A DNA stretch of 6,046 nucleotides from positions 1-6,046 of the forward strand of contig JALRIY010000142.1 in NCBI GenBank assembly GCA_023255285.1, written 5' to 3'. Shown one piece after another: positions 1 to 6,046 of the stretch (within the stretch, counting starts at the first letter, position 1; every line of letters starts with the position of its first letter). The position numbers and the translations under genes are program-made. The stretch comes from Algoriphagus sp. GTDB lineage: Bacteria > Bacteroidota > Bacteroidia > Cytophagales > Cyclobacteriaceae. Under the pieces are notes generated by a model. The model searched no databases. It was not told the DNA's origin and was given only the letters and a program-made list of their open reading frames with translations.

Positions 1-97
1 AGGGGTAATCTAGCTCATCAAACGGGAATAAGGAAAGAATAAGGGTATTCCCTTTATCTCCAGCACGACTATGGGCAATATTCGAAAGCTTTTTCAT
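1..97 (-). CDS. AtuA-type small ferredoxin-fold domain protein, N-terminal part (cut by window edge)
   Basis: The minus-strand frame opens with ATG at 97-95 and stays open to base 1, giving 32 codons that start MKKLSNIAHSRAGDKGNT. The segment IAHSRAGDKGNT (residues 7-18) closely resembles the AHARSGDKG-type motif of the small domain found at the C-terminus of AtuA-like proteins, or encoded as a separate short gene of about 100 residues beside DUF1446 proteins. The start overlaps the stop of the upstream DUF1446 gene as ATGA (97-94), the usual sign of translational coupling and, for me, the strongest support that this is a real start. The rest of the gene lies outside the window. Biochemical function of the domain is not established; it presumably works together with the DUF1446 protein. 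The motif call rests on memory of the family and on only 32 residues. Confidence 0.8.
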   Translation of the reverse strand, partial: MKKLSNIAHSRAGDKGNTLILSLFPFDELDYP

Positions 98-1416
98 GAA
101 TGGACTAGGCTAACTGATGATTGAATTCGGGATCTGTCCATCAAAATAGAAACTACCCCAATGACCTCATGTACATATTTTCTTGCTCCCCCACCTCCTG
201 CCGGGCCATTGGTATAGAGGGCCTCTACCTCCTCTCCCACCCGCTGGGCAATTTCTTTTTGTGAGGATTTCCCGGCTATACGAAGTCGAACCTCGTAAGG
301 TATAGTGCCCTGAGCAAGTTGCTCCCCATGCAGGGCATTGAGCCCAATTACATCCACTCGAAATTCTTCAAATTGATCTCCAATGCGCTTTTCAATAATT
401 TCTCCGGCCAATTTAGCCCGCTCTACGGCATGGGCACCTGCATAAGAAATCTCTCCTTCACCAATCCATCCAGCCTGATAGCCAACGCTAACTTTAAGCG
501 ATTCAGGTTGGGCTGTACCTGTTCCTCCCGTAACGAGAAGTTGATCTTGTGCTAGACTTTCAAAGCGTACGGTTCGAAAATCTGCAACTACATCTGGGGT
601 AAGGTAGGCGCTTGGATCCATCACTTCGTAGAGTAATTGTTCCTTGGCTGTGGCTACAGTTAGCTGTCCCCCAGTACCTGGTATTTTTTGAAGGATACCC
701 GTACCATCGTTCCTTACTTCTACCAATGGATGCCCAAGGACGTGCAGGTCTGGAATGGGCTTGGTCACAGGATCGGCAAAATATCCTCCGGTGAGCTGAC
801 CTGCACATTCCAGGAGGTGTCCAAGGACAGTTCCTTTTCCCATCAGCCCCACCTCTTCCATGGACCAGCCAAATTCATGCACCATGGGAGCTAAGAATAG
901 AGAGGGATCTGCCACACGGCCAGTCAAGATAATTTCAGCACCCGAATTCAAGGCAGGTAAAATCGACTCCACGCCTAGGTAGGCGTTGGCTGAAATGAGT
1001 TTGCCATAGGTATGAAGTGGTTTATTCCCCTCCAAACTAAGTTCTTTTCCCGTCAACTGCTCAAACACATCGTCTCCTAAGACCACCGCGACCCGAATAG
1101 GGTAACCCAACTTTTGGGCGATAGCTCGTATTTTTGCAGCTCCAGCAAGGGGGTTGGCTGCTCCCATGTTCGTAATCAAGCGGGTGTTGTGCTGAACCAA
1201 CAAGGGAAGGAGGCTTTCAATTCTACGTGCTAAAAAAACATCATACCCGGATTCAGGGTCTTGTTGCTTACGTTTTTGCGCTAAGGCAATGGTCCGCTCT
1301 GCCAGACATTCCAGTACCAAGTAATCCAACTTTCCTTGAGCTGTAAGGAGCAAGGCGGGTTCAAAGCGGTCGCCAGAAAACCCTGCTCCACAACCGATTC
1401 TAATTTTTTCTTTCAT
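94..1416 (-). CDS. AtuA-like DUF1446 family protein
   Basis: A 440-residue cytoplasmic protein with no signal peptide or membrane segment. It carries the hallmark blocks of the DUF1446 / acyclic terpene utilisation AtuA N-terminal family: a start rich in GAGFSGDRFEPA (residues 9-20), LDYLVLECLAERT (30-42), TNMGAANP (82-89), LTGRVADPSLFLAP (164-177), GHLLECAGQLTGGYFADP (199-216), GTGG (247-250), YLTPDVVADF (271-280) and a glycine run GPAGGGGAR (404-412) near the C-terminus. AtuA belongs to the acyclic terpene catabolic cluster of Pseudomonas, but its reaction is not established, so no reaction is assigned here; relatives are often found near acyl-CoA metabolism genes. The start lies one base after the stop of the transporter gene (TAGCATG), and the stop overlaps the start of the small ferredoxin-fold gene. 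The two AtuA parts are therefore split into two coupled genes rather than fused. Family assignment is secure; a terpene substrate is not implied. Confidence 0.92.
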   Translation of the reverse strand: MKEKIRIGCGAGFSGDRFEPALLLTAQGKLDYLVLECLAERTIALAQKRKQQDPESGYDVFLARRIESLLPLLVQHNTRLITNMGAANPLAGAAKIRAIAQKLGYPIRVAVVLGDDVFEQLTGKELSLEGNKPLHTYGKLISANAYLGVESILPALNSGAEIILTGRVADPSLFLAPMVHEFGWSMEEVGLMGKGTVLGHLLECAGQLTGGYFADPVTKPIPDLHVLGHPLVEVRNDGTGILQKIPGTGGQLTVATAKEQLLYEVMDPSAYLTPDVVADFRTVRFESLAQDQLLVTGGTGTAQPESLKVSVGYQAGWIGEGEISYAGAHAVERAKLAGEIIEKRIGDQFEEFRVDVIGLNALHGEQLAQGTIPYEVRLRIAGKSSQKEIAQRVGEEVEALYTNGPAGGGGARKYVHEVIGVVSILMDRSRIQSSVSLVHS

Positions 1417-1417
1417 G

Positions 1418-2707
1418 CTATACTGAAATTATTCCTAAAAGAAGGGATACCAAAAGCATGATACTGGTGACTAAAAATGCCAGAGGGATCGTCTTTCTTT
1501 GGTGATCTCCTAATTCTACTCCTGCCAAACCTACGAGCAAAAAGGTAGATCCTGTAAGCGGACTAACCGGAAATCCGGTCGTCATTTGGCCCAAAATAGC
1601 TGCTTGTCCAACCTCTAAGCCACTTGCCCCGAAGTTTTCAGCCGTTGAGGACACCAAAGGTAAAATACCAAAATAGAAAGAGTCTGGATCAAATAGTAAG
1701 CTAGCAGGCATTGCCAGAATTCCCGTCAATAAGGGAAGCTGTTGGCCTAGAAAATCAGGCAAAATGCGTTCCACTCCACCTGCCATGGCTTCCATCATGC
1801 CACTCCCTTTTAAGATACCTGTAAAACAGCCCGCAGCAAATAAAATACTGGCCATAAGCATGGCTTCCTTCGCATGAGCATCGATCCGCTTCTTTTGTTC
1901 CTCCACCTGTGGATAATTTAGCAGTAAGGCTACAGAAAAGGCAACCATAAAAACCACAAATGGAGGCGCCCAGCCTAAGATAATACAGGTGATAGCAAGC
2001 ACGATAAGCCCCATATTCACCCACACCAACTTGGGCCGATGCAGTGGATTTTCAGAAAGATCTGAAGGCATGGCTACCCTTTCTAAGGGAACAAGAAGTC
2101 TGAATTTTTCTGCCCTCCCAAGGAAAAAAGCGATGGCAAAAACTGCTACTAAACCCGATAACAAAGGAAAAATCATCGGATTAAAAAGTGTAGTAACGGG
2201 TACATTTAATGCCGTTGCAGCACGAATCGTAGGCCCTCCCCAAGGCACCATGTTCATGGTGCCTGCAGCCAAAGCTACGATACAAACCAGGGTAATTCGC
2301 CTCATTCCAAGCTGATCATAAATGGGGACCAAAGCAGGAATCACCACCAAAAAAGTAACAGCACCAGATCCATCTAAGTGCACCAGCATGGTCAAAAAGG
2401 CAGTGGCCAAGGCAACTTTTATAGGGTCATTGCCCGCCAGACGAAGGAGCTTGTCTAGAATAGGTTTAAAGGTCCCTGCATCCAATAAAATCCCAAAAAA
2501 GAGAATCGCGAAAACAAACATGACTCCTGTAGGGGCTATCGCTTGTAAGCCCTCCCCAATGTAGGTAGGGAGTTCAGCCCCCTTTCCTGCCGCAATTCCT
2601 GCTGCAATTGGAACAAGGGTCAAGGCAACTACTGGCGATGCTTTTTTGGAAATGACCAAGGCCAACAGAATTAAAATTGTACCAATACCAAGTAGTGCTA
2701 ACATCAT
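1418..2707 (-). CDS. CitMHS-family carboxylate:cation symporter
   Basis: A 429-residue inner-membrane carrier with roughly 11-12 hydrophobic segments and a charged cytoplasmic-type loop near residues 266-281. Family blocks are clear: HLDGSGAVTFLVVIPALVP (residues 110-128), GTMNMVPWGGPTIRAA (149-164), DPDSFYFGILP (340-350), SPLTGSTFLLVGLAGVELGDH (382-402). These match the CitMHS / ion-transporter superfamily, whose characterised Bacillus members CitM and CitH import metal-citrate complexes with protons. The length is normal for the family. The first ATG overlaps the esterase stop (TAATG at 2709-2705); a second Met follows at once, so the start could be one codon later. Sitting between an envelope esterase and a cytoplasmic AtuA-like pair, it probably imports an organic acid, but citrate itself is not demonstrated by the sequence and the real substrate may be another carboxylate. 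Confidence 0.92.
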   Translation of the reverse strand: MMLALLGIGTILILLALVISKKASPVVALTLVPIAAGIAAGKGAELPTYIGEGLQAIAPTGVMFVFAILFFGILLDAGTFKPILDKLLRLAGNDPIKVALATAFLTMLVHLDGSGAVTFLVVIPALVPIYDQLGMRRITLVCIVALAAGTMNMVPWGGPTIRAATALNVPVTTLFNPMIFPLLSGLVAVFAIAFFLGRAEKFRLLVPLERVAMPSDLSENPLHRPKLVWVNMGLIVLAITCIILGWAPPFVVFMVAFSVALLLNYPQVEEQKKRIDAHAKEAMLMASILFAAGCFTGILKGSGMMEAMAGGVERILPDFLGQQLPLLTGILAMPASLLFDPDSFYFGILPLVSSTAENFGASGLEVGQAAILGQMTTGFPVSPLTGSTFLLVGLAGVELGDHQRKTIPLAFLVTSIMLLVSLLLGIISV

Positions 2708-4248
2708 TAATTGTTAATACTTTCCATAAATTTCAGTTGCTCCCAAAAGGGAATCATTCGGGGTTTGACCTCATTGCCCAGCTCTAAGACATAGGGATTT
2801 TTTGGATCAAAGAGAGGCCATTCCACAAGAGATGCCCCATTTGGGTTTCCTGTTTTGACAAAATTCACCCAATAGGTAGCCATTTTTTCTTCTAGTTCTC
2901 TATCTATTTTTTCAAAAGGTCGGTTCCAATTACGAAGGGTATGCAAGGCGTAGCTGAATTCCGCAGAATGAAAAGCTCCGTAATTCGGCTCTCCCGGAGG
3001 TACTCGTGTGAAATAGTAGACATAGGCAGGGCGATTGCCTTTCTCCGTCTGCATTTTTGCCCAGGTATAATTTTGAAAACCAAATCCAAGCACTCCTAGC
3101 GTATGGAGTGTTTGTTCAAGCACCTCCTCATTAGTTGCTGGGAAAAGTGTTAAATATTCTCCTGCCCTGCCCCCATACTCTTTTTTTGCATTGGCTTTAA
3201 ATGCCGCAGGTGTGATGGAAGAATTTCCCGAGACCCGGTCATCCGCATTCCAACCGGTAAGCAAGGGAACATCTGCAAAATCACCACGTTCAAATGCCTC
3301 TCGGACATTTGGTAGAACTACACCATCGACCACAGGACCAAATCTTCCTCGAATTTTCAACACGCTATCCGCTGCAAGCAGGCGTAGCGATGCCAAGGAA
3401 ATTCCGAGGGTGTCAGTCAATTGCTTGCCCCTTTCCTCCGCAGGAAGACGGCCTGAGATCAGCCCGATACCCCGGTTAAACATCCCCCCACTTTGTGCAA
3501 TTGCCTTGTGAAAGAGGCCCCTCGCTTTAGGGGATACCACAAGTGCATTGACACTGAAGGCTCCTGCAGATTGGCCAGCAATCGTAACCTGATCTGGGTC
3601 CCCACCAAAAGCAGCTATATTAGTTTTGACCCACTCTAGCGCCGCAATTTGATCCAATAACCCATAATTTCCAGAAGTCTTATCCGGACTTTCCTCGGCT
3701 AGTTCTGGGTGTGCGAAAAATCCCAACATGCCGACACGATAATTGAGCGCCACCACCACTATTCCCTGCTTGGCTAAGTCTTCCCCATCATACAAGGGAA
3801 CGGTATTTCCCCCAGAACTGAATCCTCCTCCATAAATCCATACTAAAACAGGGCGTTTTTCAGCACTTGACTCTGCAGCTGTCCAAACATTTAAGTAAAG
3901 GCAATCTTCAGAAATTGGAGCTTTAGGAATTAGGAATTCCTCCGACCACGCGAAAAATGGAACTGGGGCATTTTGAATTGGAGCAGCGGGGTTAGTTGTG
4001 CAAGATTTTATTCCCTCCCATTCGACAACAGGTTGGGGTGCTTTCCAACGAAAATCTCCTGTAGGCGGAGCGGCAAAAGGTATTCCTTTATAAATTTTTA
4101 CCCTACCTGAAGAATCACTGGTACCGGTAATTTGACCTCCAGTTATCGAAATAGGGACTTCGGCCTTTAAAACTGTCCCTTCAGGTCGGTTACAAGACCC
4201 AAAGAGCACCAACAAAATAAAATGGATTAGGTAAGGAGCTCTAGACAT
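2707..4248 (-). CDS. Type-B carboxylesterase, predicted lipoprotein
   Basis: A 513-residue alpha/beta-hydrolase of the cholinesterase/carboxylesterase type-B family that hydrolyses carboxylic esters. Residues 1-19 form a short signal ending in a lipobox-like FGSC with lipidation expected at Cys19, so the enzyme should be anchored in the envelope. Seen in order: YKGIPFAAPPTG (53-64), type-B signature EDCLYLNVW (114-122) with Cys116 likely bonded to Cys83, oxyanion glycines GGG (140-142), nucleophile elbow GQSAGA with Ser227, and catalytic His427 in GAFHSAEF. The acid position, usually Glu in a NADEG-like motif, reads NADDR here, making Asp337 the likely acid. Length is normal. It is the promoter-proximal gene of the operon and overlaps the transporter start by one base. 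ATG 4248 is chosen because it gives the lipoprotein signal directly; the leader before it is AT-rich without a Shine-Dalgarno sequence, and the next upstream ATG hits a stop after three codons. The substrate is unknown. Confidence 0.93.
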   Translation of the reverse strand: MSRAPYLIHFILLVLFGSCNRPEGTVLKAEVPISITGGQITGTSDSSGRVKIYKGIPFAAPPTGDFRWKAPQPVVEWEGIKSCTTNPAAPIQNAPVPFFAWSEEFLIPKAPISEDCLYLNVWTAAESSAEKRPVLVWIYGGGFSSGGNTVPLYDGEDLAKQGIVVVALNYRVGMLGFFAHPELAEESPDKTSGNYGLLDQIAALEWVKTNIAAFGGDPDQVTIAGQSAGAFSVNALVVSPKARGLFHKAIAQSGGMFNRGIGLISGRLPAEERGKQLTDTLGISLASLRLLAADSVLKIRGRFGPVVDGVVLPNVREAFERGDFADVPLLTGWNADDRVSGNSSITPAAFKANAKKEYGGRAGEYLTLFPATNEEVLEQTLHTLGVLGFGFQNYTWAKMQTEKGNRPAYVYYFTRVPPGEPNYGAFHSAEFSYALHTLRNWNRPFEKIDRELEEKMATYWVNFVKTGNPNGASLVEWPLFDPKNPYVLELGNEVKPRMIPFWEQLKFMESINN

Positions 4249-4284
4249 TAAATTAGATAGGTTAACTAAGCAGACATTTTTTTT

Positions 4285-4311
4285 ATTCTATTTAAATGTA
4301 GAAAAGCCAAA
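4285..4311 (-). promoter_or_regulatory. Weak candidate promoter for the esterase operon
   Basis: On the minus strand TTTG (4311-4308) is followed after 17 bases by TAGAAT (4290-4285), about 37 bases upstream of the esterase ATG. This loosely resembles the Bacteroidota housekeeping promoter (TTTG, about 19 bases, TAnnTTTG), but the downstream box matches poorly. The position is good; the sequence match is weak. Confidence 0.2.
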
Positions 4312-4345
4312 CTAAATTCTTCGTAGATGTTGGGGTAATATTTTT

Positions 4346-4376
4346 TTTGAACGGGAAACTTGAGCCAGGTAGTTTG
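4346..4376 (+). promoter_or_regulatory. Candidate distal promoter for the acylase gene
   Basis: TTTG (4346-4349) is followed after 20 bases by TAGTTTG (4370-4376). This is close to the Bacteroidota consensus TTTG, about 19-21 bases, TAnnTTTG, but the second box is one base short. It would give a leader of roughly 150 bases before the ATG at 4535. Confidence 0.25.
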
Positions 4377-4483
4377 AAAACCGGTAGGCATAAGCAAACA
4401 AAAAAGCCCAGTTCAGCTATGACATCCTGCCCTCTTTATTAAAATTAGTTTTAAGTACTACGCAAGACCCCCACCTATATTCT

Positions 4484-4511
4484 TTTGAAAGAAAATATTT
4501 AAGTATATTCC
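4484..4511 (+). promoter_or_regulatory. Candidate proximal promoter for the acylase gene
   Basis: TTTG (4484-4487), a 16-base spacer and TATATTCC (4504-4511) lie just upstream of the acylase ATG. The second box keeps TA and the first two T of the TAnnTTTG box only, and the spacer is shorter than usual. It would leave a leader of only some 15-20 bases. It is an alternative to the distal candidate. Confidence 0.2.
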
Positions 4512-4534
4512 TGTCAATTAGTTAAGCACCTCCT

Positions 4535-6046
4535 ATGGTACCTTCAAAAACCACCCGCCTCATTTTACTAGCATTATGCTGCTGGTCCTGTAGCTCAACT
4601 CCTTCCCATAACCTCCAAGGGCTCCAAGAAGAGGTCCATATTCGAAGGGATGCTTGGGGGATCAATCACATCGAAGCCAAAAATGAGCACGATCTATTTT
4701 TTTCCCAAGGCTACCTTGCCGCCAAAGACCGCCTGTTTCAATTTGAACTCTGGCGCCGAAAAGCTACCGGCACTACCGCAGCCCTGGTAGGTCCAGCCGG
4801 TCTCCAAAGTGACATAGGCGCCCGCCTCTTGCGTTACCGCAAGGACATGGATACCGAACTGAACCATTACCATCCCAACGGCAAGGCAATCATCGAAGCC
4901 TATGTCGCCGGTGTGAATGCCTACATCGAAGAAACGCGCAAGGACCCCTCCCTACTCCCCTTTGAGTTTGCTACGCTGGGCATTGAACCAGGGCTATGGA
5001 CACCCGAAGTGGTCATTTCCCGACACAATGGCATCCGCTCCAATGCCCAACAAGAATTGTCCATTGGTCGCGCACTGGCCCAGGTTGATGCACAAAAGAT
5101 CAAGGAACTGCTTTGGTTTCACCCAGGCAACCCTGACTTAAGCCTAGATCCAACCATCGACCCCAACTGGCTGGCAGCAGACCTGCTCAAGCCCTACCTT
5201 GCCTTAGGGGAAGACATCCCTTTTGAAGACCTTTTTGACTCCGAAGAAATGCCCGAGGGGAGCAACAATTGGATCATCAGTGGAGCGCGTACCCAGAGCG
5301 GATACCCAATTCTTGCCAACGACCCACACCGACGTATTGCTTTGCCCTCACTGCGCTACATGGTCCATTTGAAAGCACCGGGATGGAATGTAATTGGCGG
5401 CGGAGAGCCTGTTATTCCTGGAGTGTCTATAGGACACAATGAACACGGAGCCTGGGGGTTGACCATTTTTCAAAGTGATGCAGAAGATATTTATGTGTAT
5501 GAACTAAATCCCGAGAATCCTAACCAGTACAAGTATCAGTCTGGATGGGAAGACATGACCCTGGTGGAGGAGCTCATCCAGGTCAAAGGAAAACAAGATA
5601 CACTAGTCACCCTTCGCTACACGCGACATGGGCCTGTGACCTACTTGGATACCAAAAATCACCGGGCAGCAGCCGTTCGTGCCGCCTGGCTCGAACCAGG
5701 TGCTGCTCCTTATTTGGCTTCGCTAAGGATGAACCAAGCTGCAACTTGGGAAGAATTTCAAGAAGCCTGTACCTACAGCTTTATCCCTGGAGAAAACATG
5801 ATCTGGGCGGATAAATCAGGAACCATCGGCTGGCAGGCCGTAGGAATTACCCCCAAGCGACCTAACTTTTCTGGTATGGTACCTATTCCTGGAGATGGAC
5901 GCTACGAATGGGATGGCTACTGGCCGAATTCCCAAAAACCTAGCCTCACAAATCCAGAAAAAGGCTTTTGGGGAACCGCCAACCAGCATGTCACTCCTGC
6001 AGACTATCCCTATCCAGAGGCACTGGCCTTTACCTGGTCAGATCCC
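4535..6046 (+). CDS. Penicillin-acylase-family (Ntn-hydrolase) lipoprotein precursor, C-terminus cut by window edge
   Basis: ATG at 4535 opens a frame of 504 codons that runs off the window; the family is usually about 750-850 residues. These enzymes are exported precursors that self-cleave into alpha and beta chains and hydrolyse amide bonds. Residues 1-19 are a short hydrophobic signal with likely lipidation at Cys19 (CWSC, an imperfect lipobox; Cys16 is less likely). The alpha region has RDAWGINHIEAKNEHDL (38-54), QGYLAAKDRLFQFELWRR (58-75) and YVAGVNAYI (123-131). Cleavage is expected at Gly242-Ser243 in EGSNNW, making Ser243 the nucleophile beta-1. In beta numbering, NDPH puts His265 at 23, Asp315 and Asp318 at the calcium positions 73 and 76, and Asn483 in TANQH at the oxyanion position 241. 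The alignment is thus in register without gaps. It is transcribed divergently from the esterase operon. Actual substrate (beta-lactam side chain, acyl-homoserine lactone or other amide) cannot be told from this. Confidence 0.93.
   Translation, partial: MVPSKTTRLILLALCCWSCSSTPSHNLQGLQEEVHIRRDAWGINHIEAKNEHDLFFSQGYLAAKDRLFQFELWRRKATGTTAALVGPAGLQSDIGARLLRYRKDMDTELNHYHPNGKAIIEAYVAGVNAYIEETRKDPSLLPFEFATLGIEPGLWTPEVVISRHNGIRSNAQQELSIGRALAQVDAQKIKELLWFHPGNPDLSLDPTIDPNWLAADLLKPYLALGEDIPFEDLFDSEEMPEGSNNWIISGARTQSGYPILANDPHRRIALPSLRYMVHLKAPGWNVIGGGEPVIPGVSIGHNEHGAWGLTIFQSDAEDIYVYELNPENPNQYKYQSGWEDMTLVEELIQVKGKQDTLVTLRYTRHGPVTYLDTKNHRAAAVRAAWLEPGAAPYLASLRMNQAATWEEFQEACTYSFIPGENMIWADKSGTIGWQAVGITPKRPNFSGMVPIPGDGRYEWDGYWPNSQKPSLTNPEKGFWGTANQHVTPADYPYPEALAFTWSDP

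Larger units (their letters stand above)
1..4248 (-). other. Four-gene coupled operon: esterase, symporter, AtuA-like protein, AtuA small domain
   Basis: All four minus-strand genes abut or overlap: TAATG at 2709-2705, TAGCATG at 1420-1414, ATGA at 97-94. No room for a promoter or terminator exists between them, so a single transcript starting in the 4249-4534 spacer is the simplest reading. The gene order suggests ester hydrolysis in the envelope, uptake of the released acid, then cytoplasmic conversion; that pathway reading is inference. The operon continues beyond base 1. Confidence 0.85.
4249..4534. promoter_or_regulatory. Divergent intergenic spacer between the operon and the acylase gene
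   Basis: This 286-base AT-rich gap lies between two gene starts pointing away from each other, so it must hold promoters for both directions. It includes an eight-T run (4341-4348) and a small AT-only inverted repeat TTAAAA-TTAG-TTTTAA (4439-4454). I find no convincing coding frame, tRNA, riboswitch or GC-rich terminator hairpin. No Shine-Dalgarno motif precedes either start, as is usual in Bacteroidota. Confidence 0.7.

Noticed and set aside
39..57. Small hairpin-like sequence AAGGG-TATT-CCCTT near the left edge, considered as a terminator for the operon.
   Set aside because: The stem has only 5 pairs, no T-run follows in the direction of transcription, and it lies inside the coding frame of the AtuA small-domain gene.
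319..894. Plus-strand open frames (319-555, 612-794, 688-894) and a minus-strand off-frame stretch (560-808) across the DUF1446 gene.
   Set aside because: All overlap a gene with clear family motifs along its whole length, and none has domain-like sequence or a plausible leader.
2243..2264. A perfect inverted repeat with 10-base arms (AGGCACCATG / CATGGTGCCT) around a central TT.
   Set aside because: It lies inside the CitMHS coding sequence and is explained by the conserved residues GTMNMVP, where ACC ATG AAC ATG GTG happens to be self-complementary. A regulatory role is not supported.
1989..2564. Long plus-strand open stretches antisense to the transporter gene (1989-2315 and 2322-2564).
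   Set aside because: They are antisense shadows of a strongly supported CitMHS gene; the translated products are basic and Ser/Thr/Ala-rich with no recognisable domain.
3191..3511. Plus-strand open frames antisense to the esterase (3191-3511, 3294-3479) and an off-frame minus one (2904-3089).
   Set aside because: They are shadows of the esterase frame, whose catalytic motifs and length are intact.
4265..4276. A three-codon upstream frame ATG TCT GCT TAG before the esterase start, considered as an upstream regulatory frame or alternative start.
   Set aside because: It ends after three codons, so it cannot extend the esterase, and so short a frame is expected by chance in an AT-rich leader.
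4341..4348. Run of eight T, considered as the tail of a terminator.
   Set aside because: No GC-rich stem precedes it on either strand, and no gene ends nearby; both neighbouring genes start here.
4917..5814. Short frames inside the acylase gene (4917-5141 plus, 4921-5103 minus, 5545-5814 plus).
   Set aside because: The acylase frame runs unbroken from 4535 to the window end with family residues at exact spacing, so these are out-of-frame shadows.

Overview
The window looks like chromosomal DNA of a Gram-negative member of the Bacteroidota. Exact genus is not resolved. The reasons are: two extracytoplasmic hydrolases with short lipoprotein-type signal peptides; no Shine-Dalgarno motif in front of any of the five gene starts, several of which have an AT-rich leader instead; moderate base composition; and protein variants that fit that phylum. 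There is no mobile element, RNA gene, CRISPR array or large repeat.

Left part (1-4248, minus strand). Four genes are packed head to tail as one translationally coupled operon. Reading in the direction of transcription they are: a type-B carboxylesterase lipoprotein (4248-2707), a CitMHS-family carboxylate:cation symporter (2707-1418), an AtuA-like DUF1446 protein (1416-94), and the first 32 codons of a small AtuA-type ferredoxin-fold protein (97 to beyond base 1). The junctions are TAATG (1-base overlap), TAGCATG (1-base gap) and ATGA (4-base overlap). The last gene is cut by the window edge.

Middle (4249-4534). A 286-base AT-rich divergent spacer separates the operon from the gene on the other strand. 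It holds only weak Bacteroidota-style promoter candidates, and I see no gene or RNA structure in it.

Right part (4535-6046, plus strand). This is a penicillin-acylase-family (N-terminal nucleophile hydrolase) lipoprotein precursor, cut by the right window edge after 504 codons. The self-cleavage site Gly242-Ser243, the beta-23 His, the two beta-chain calcium Asp residues and the beta-241 Asn are all in register with the family.

Working model (inference). The operon reads as a scavenging route: an envelope esterase releases a carboxylic acid from an ester, the CitMHS carrier imports the acid, and the AtuA-like pair acts on it or its CoA derivative in the cytoplasm. The divergent acylase would cleave an amide outside the cell. 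No regulator, CoA ligase or carboxylase is in view, so the substrate is unknown.
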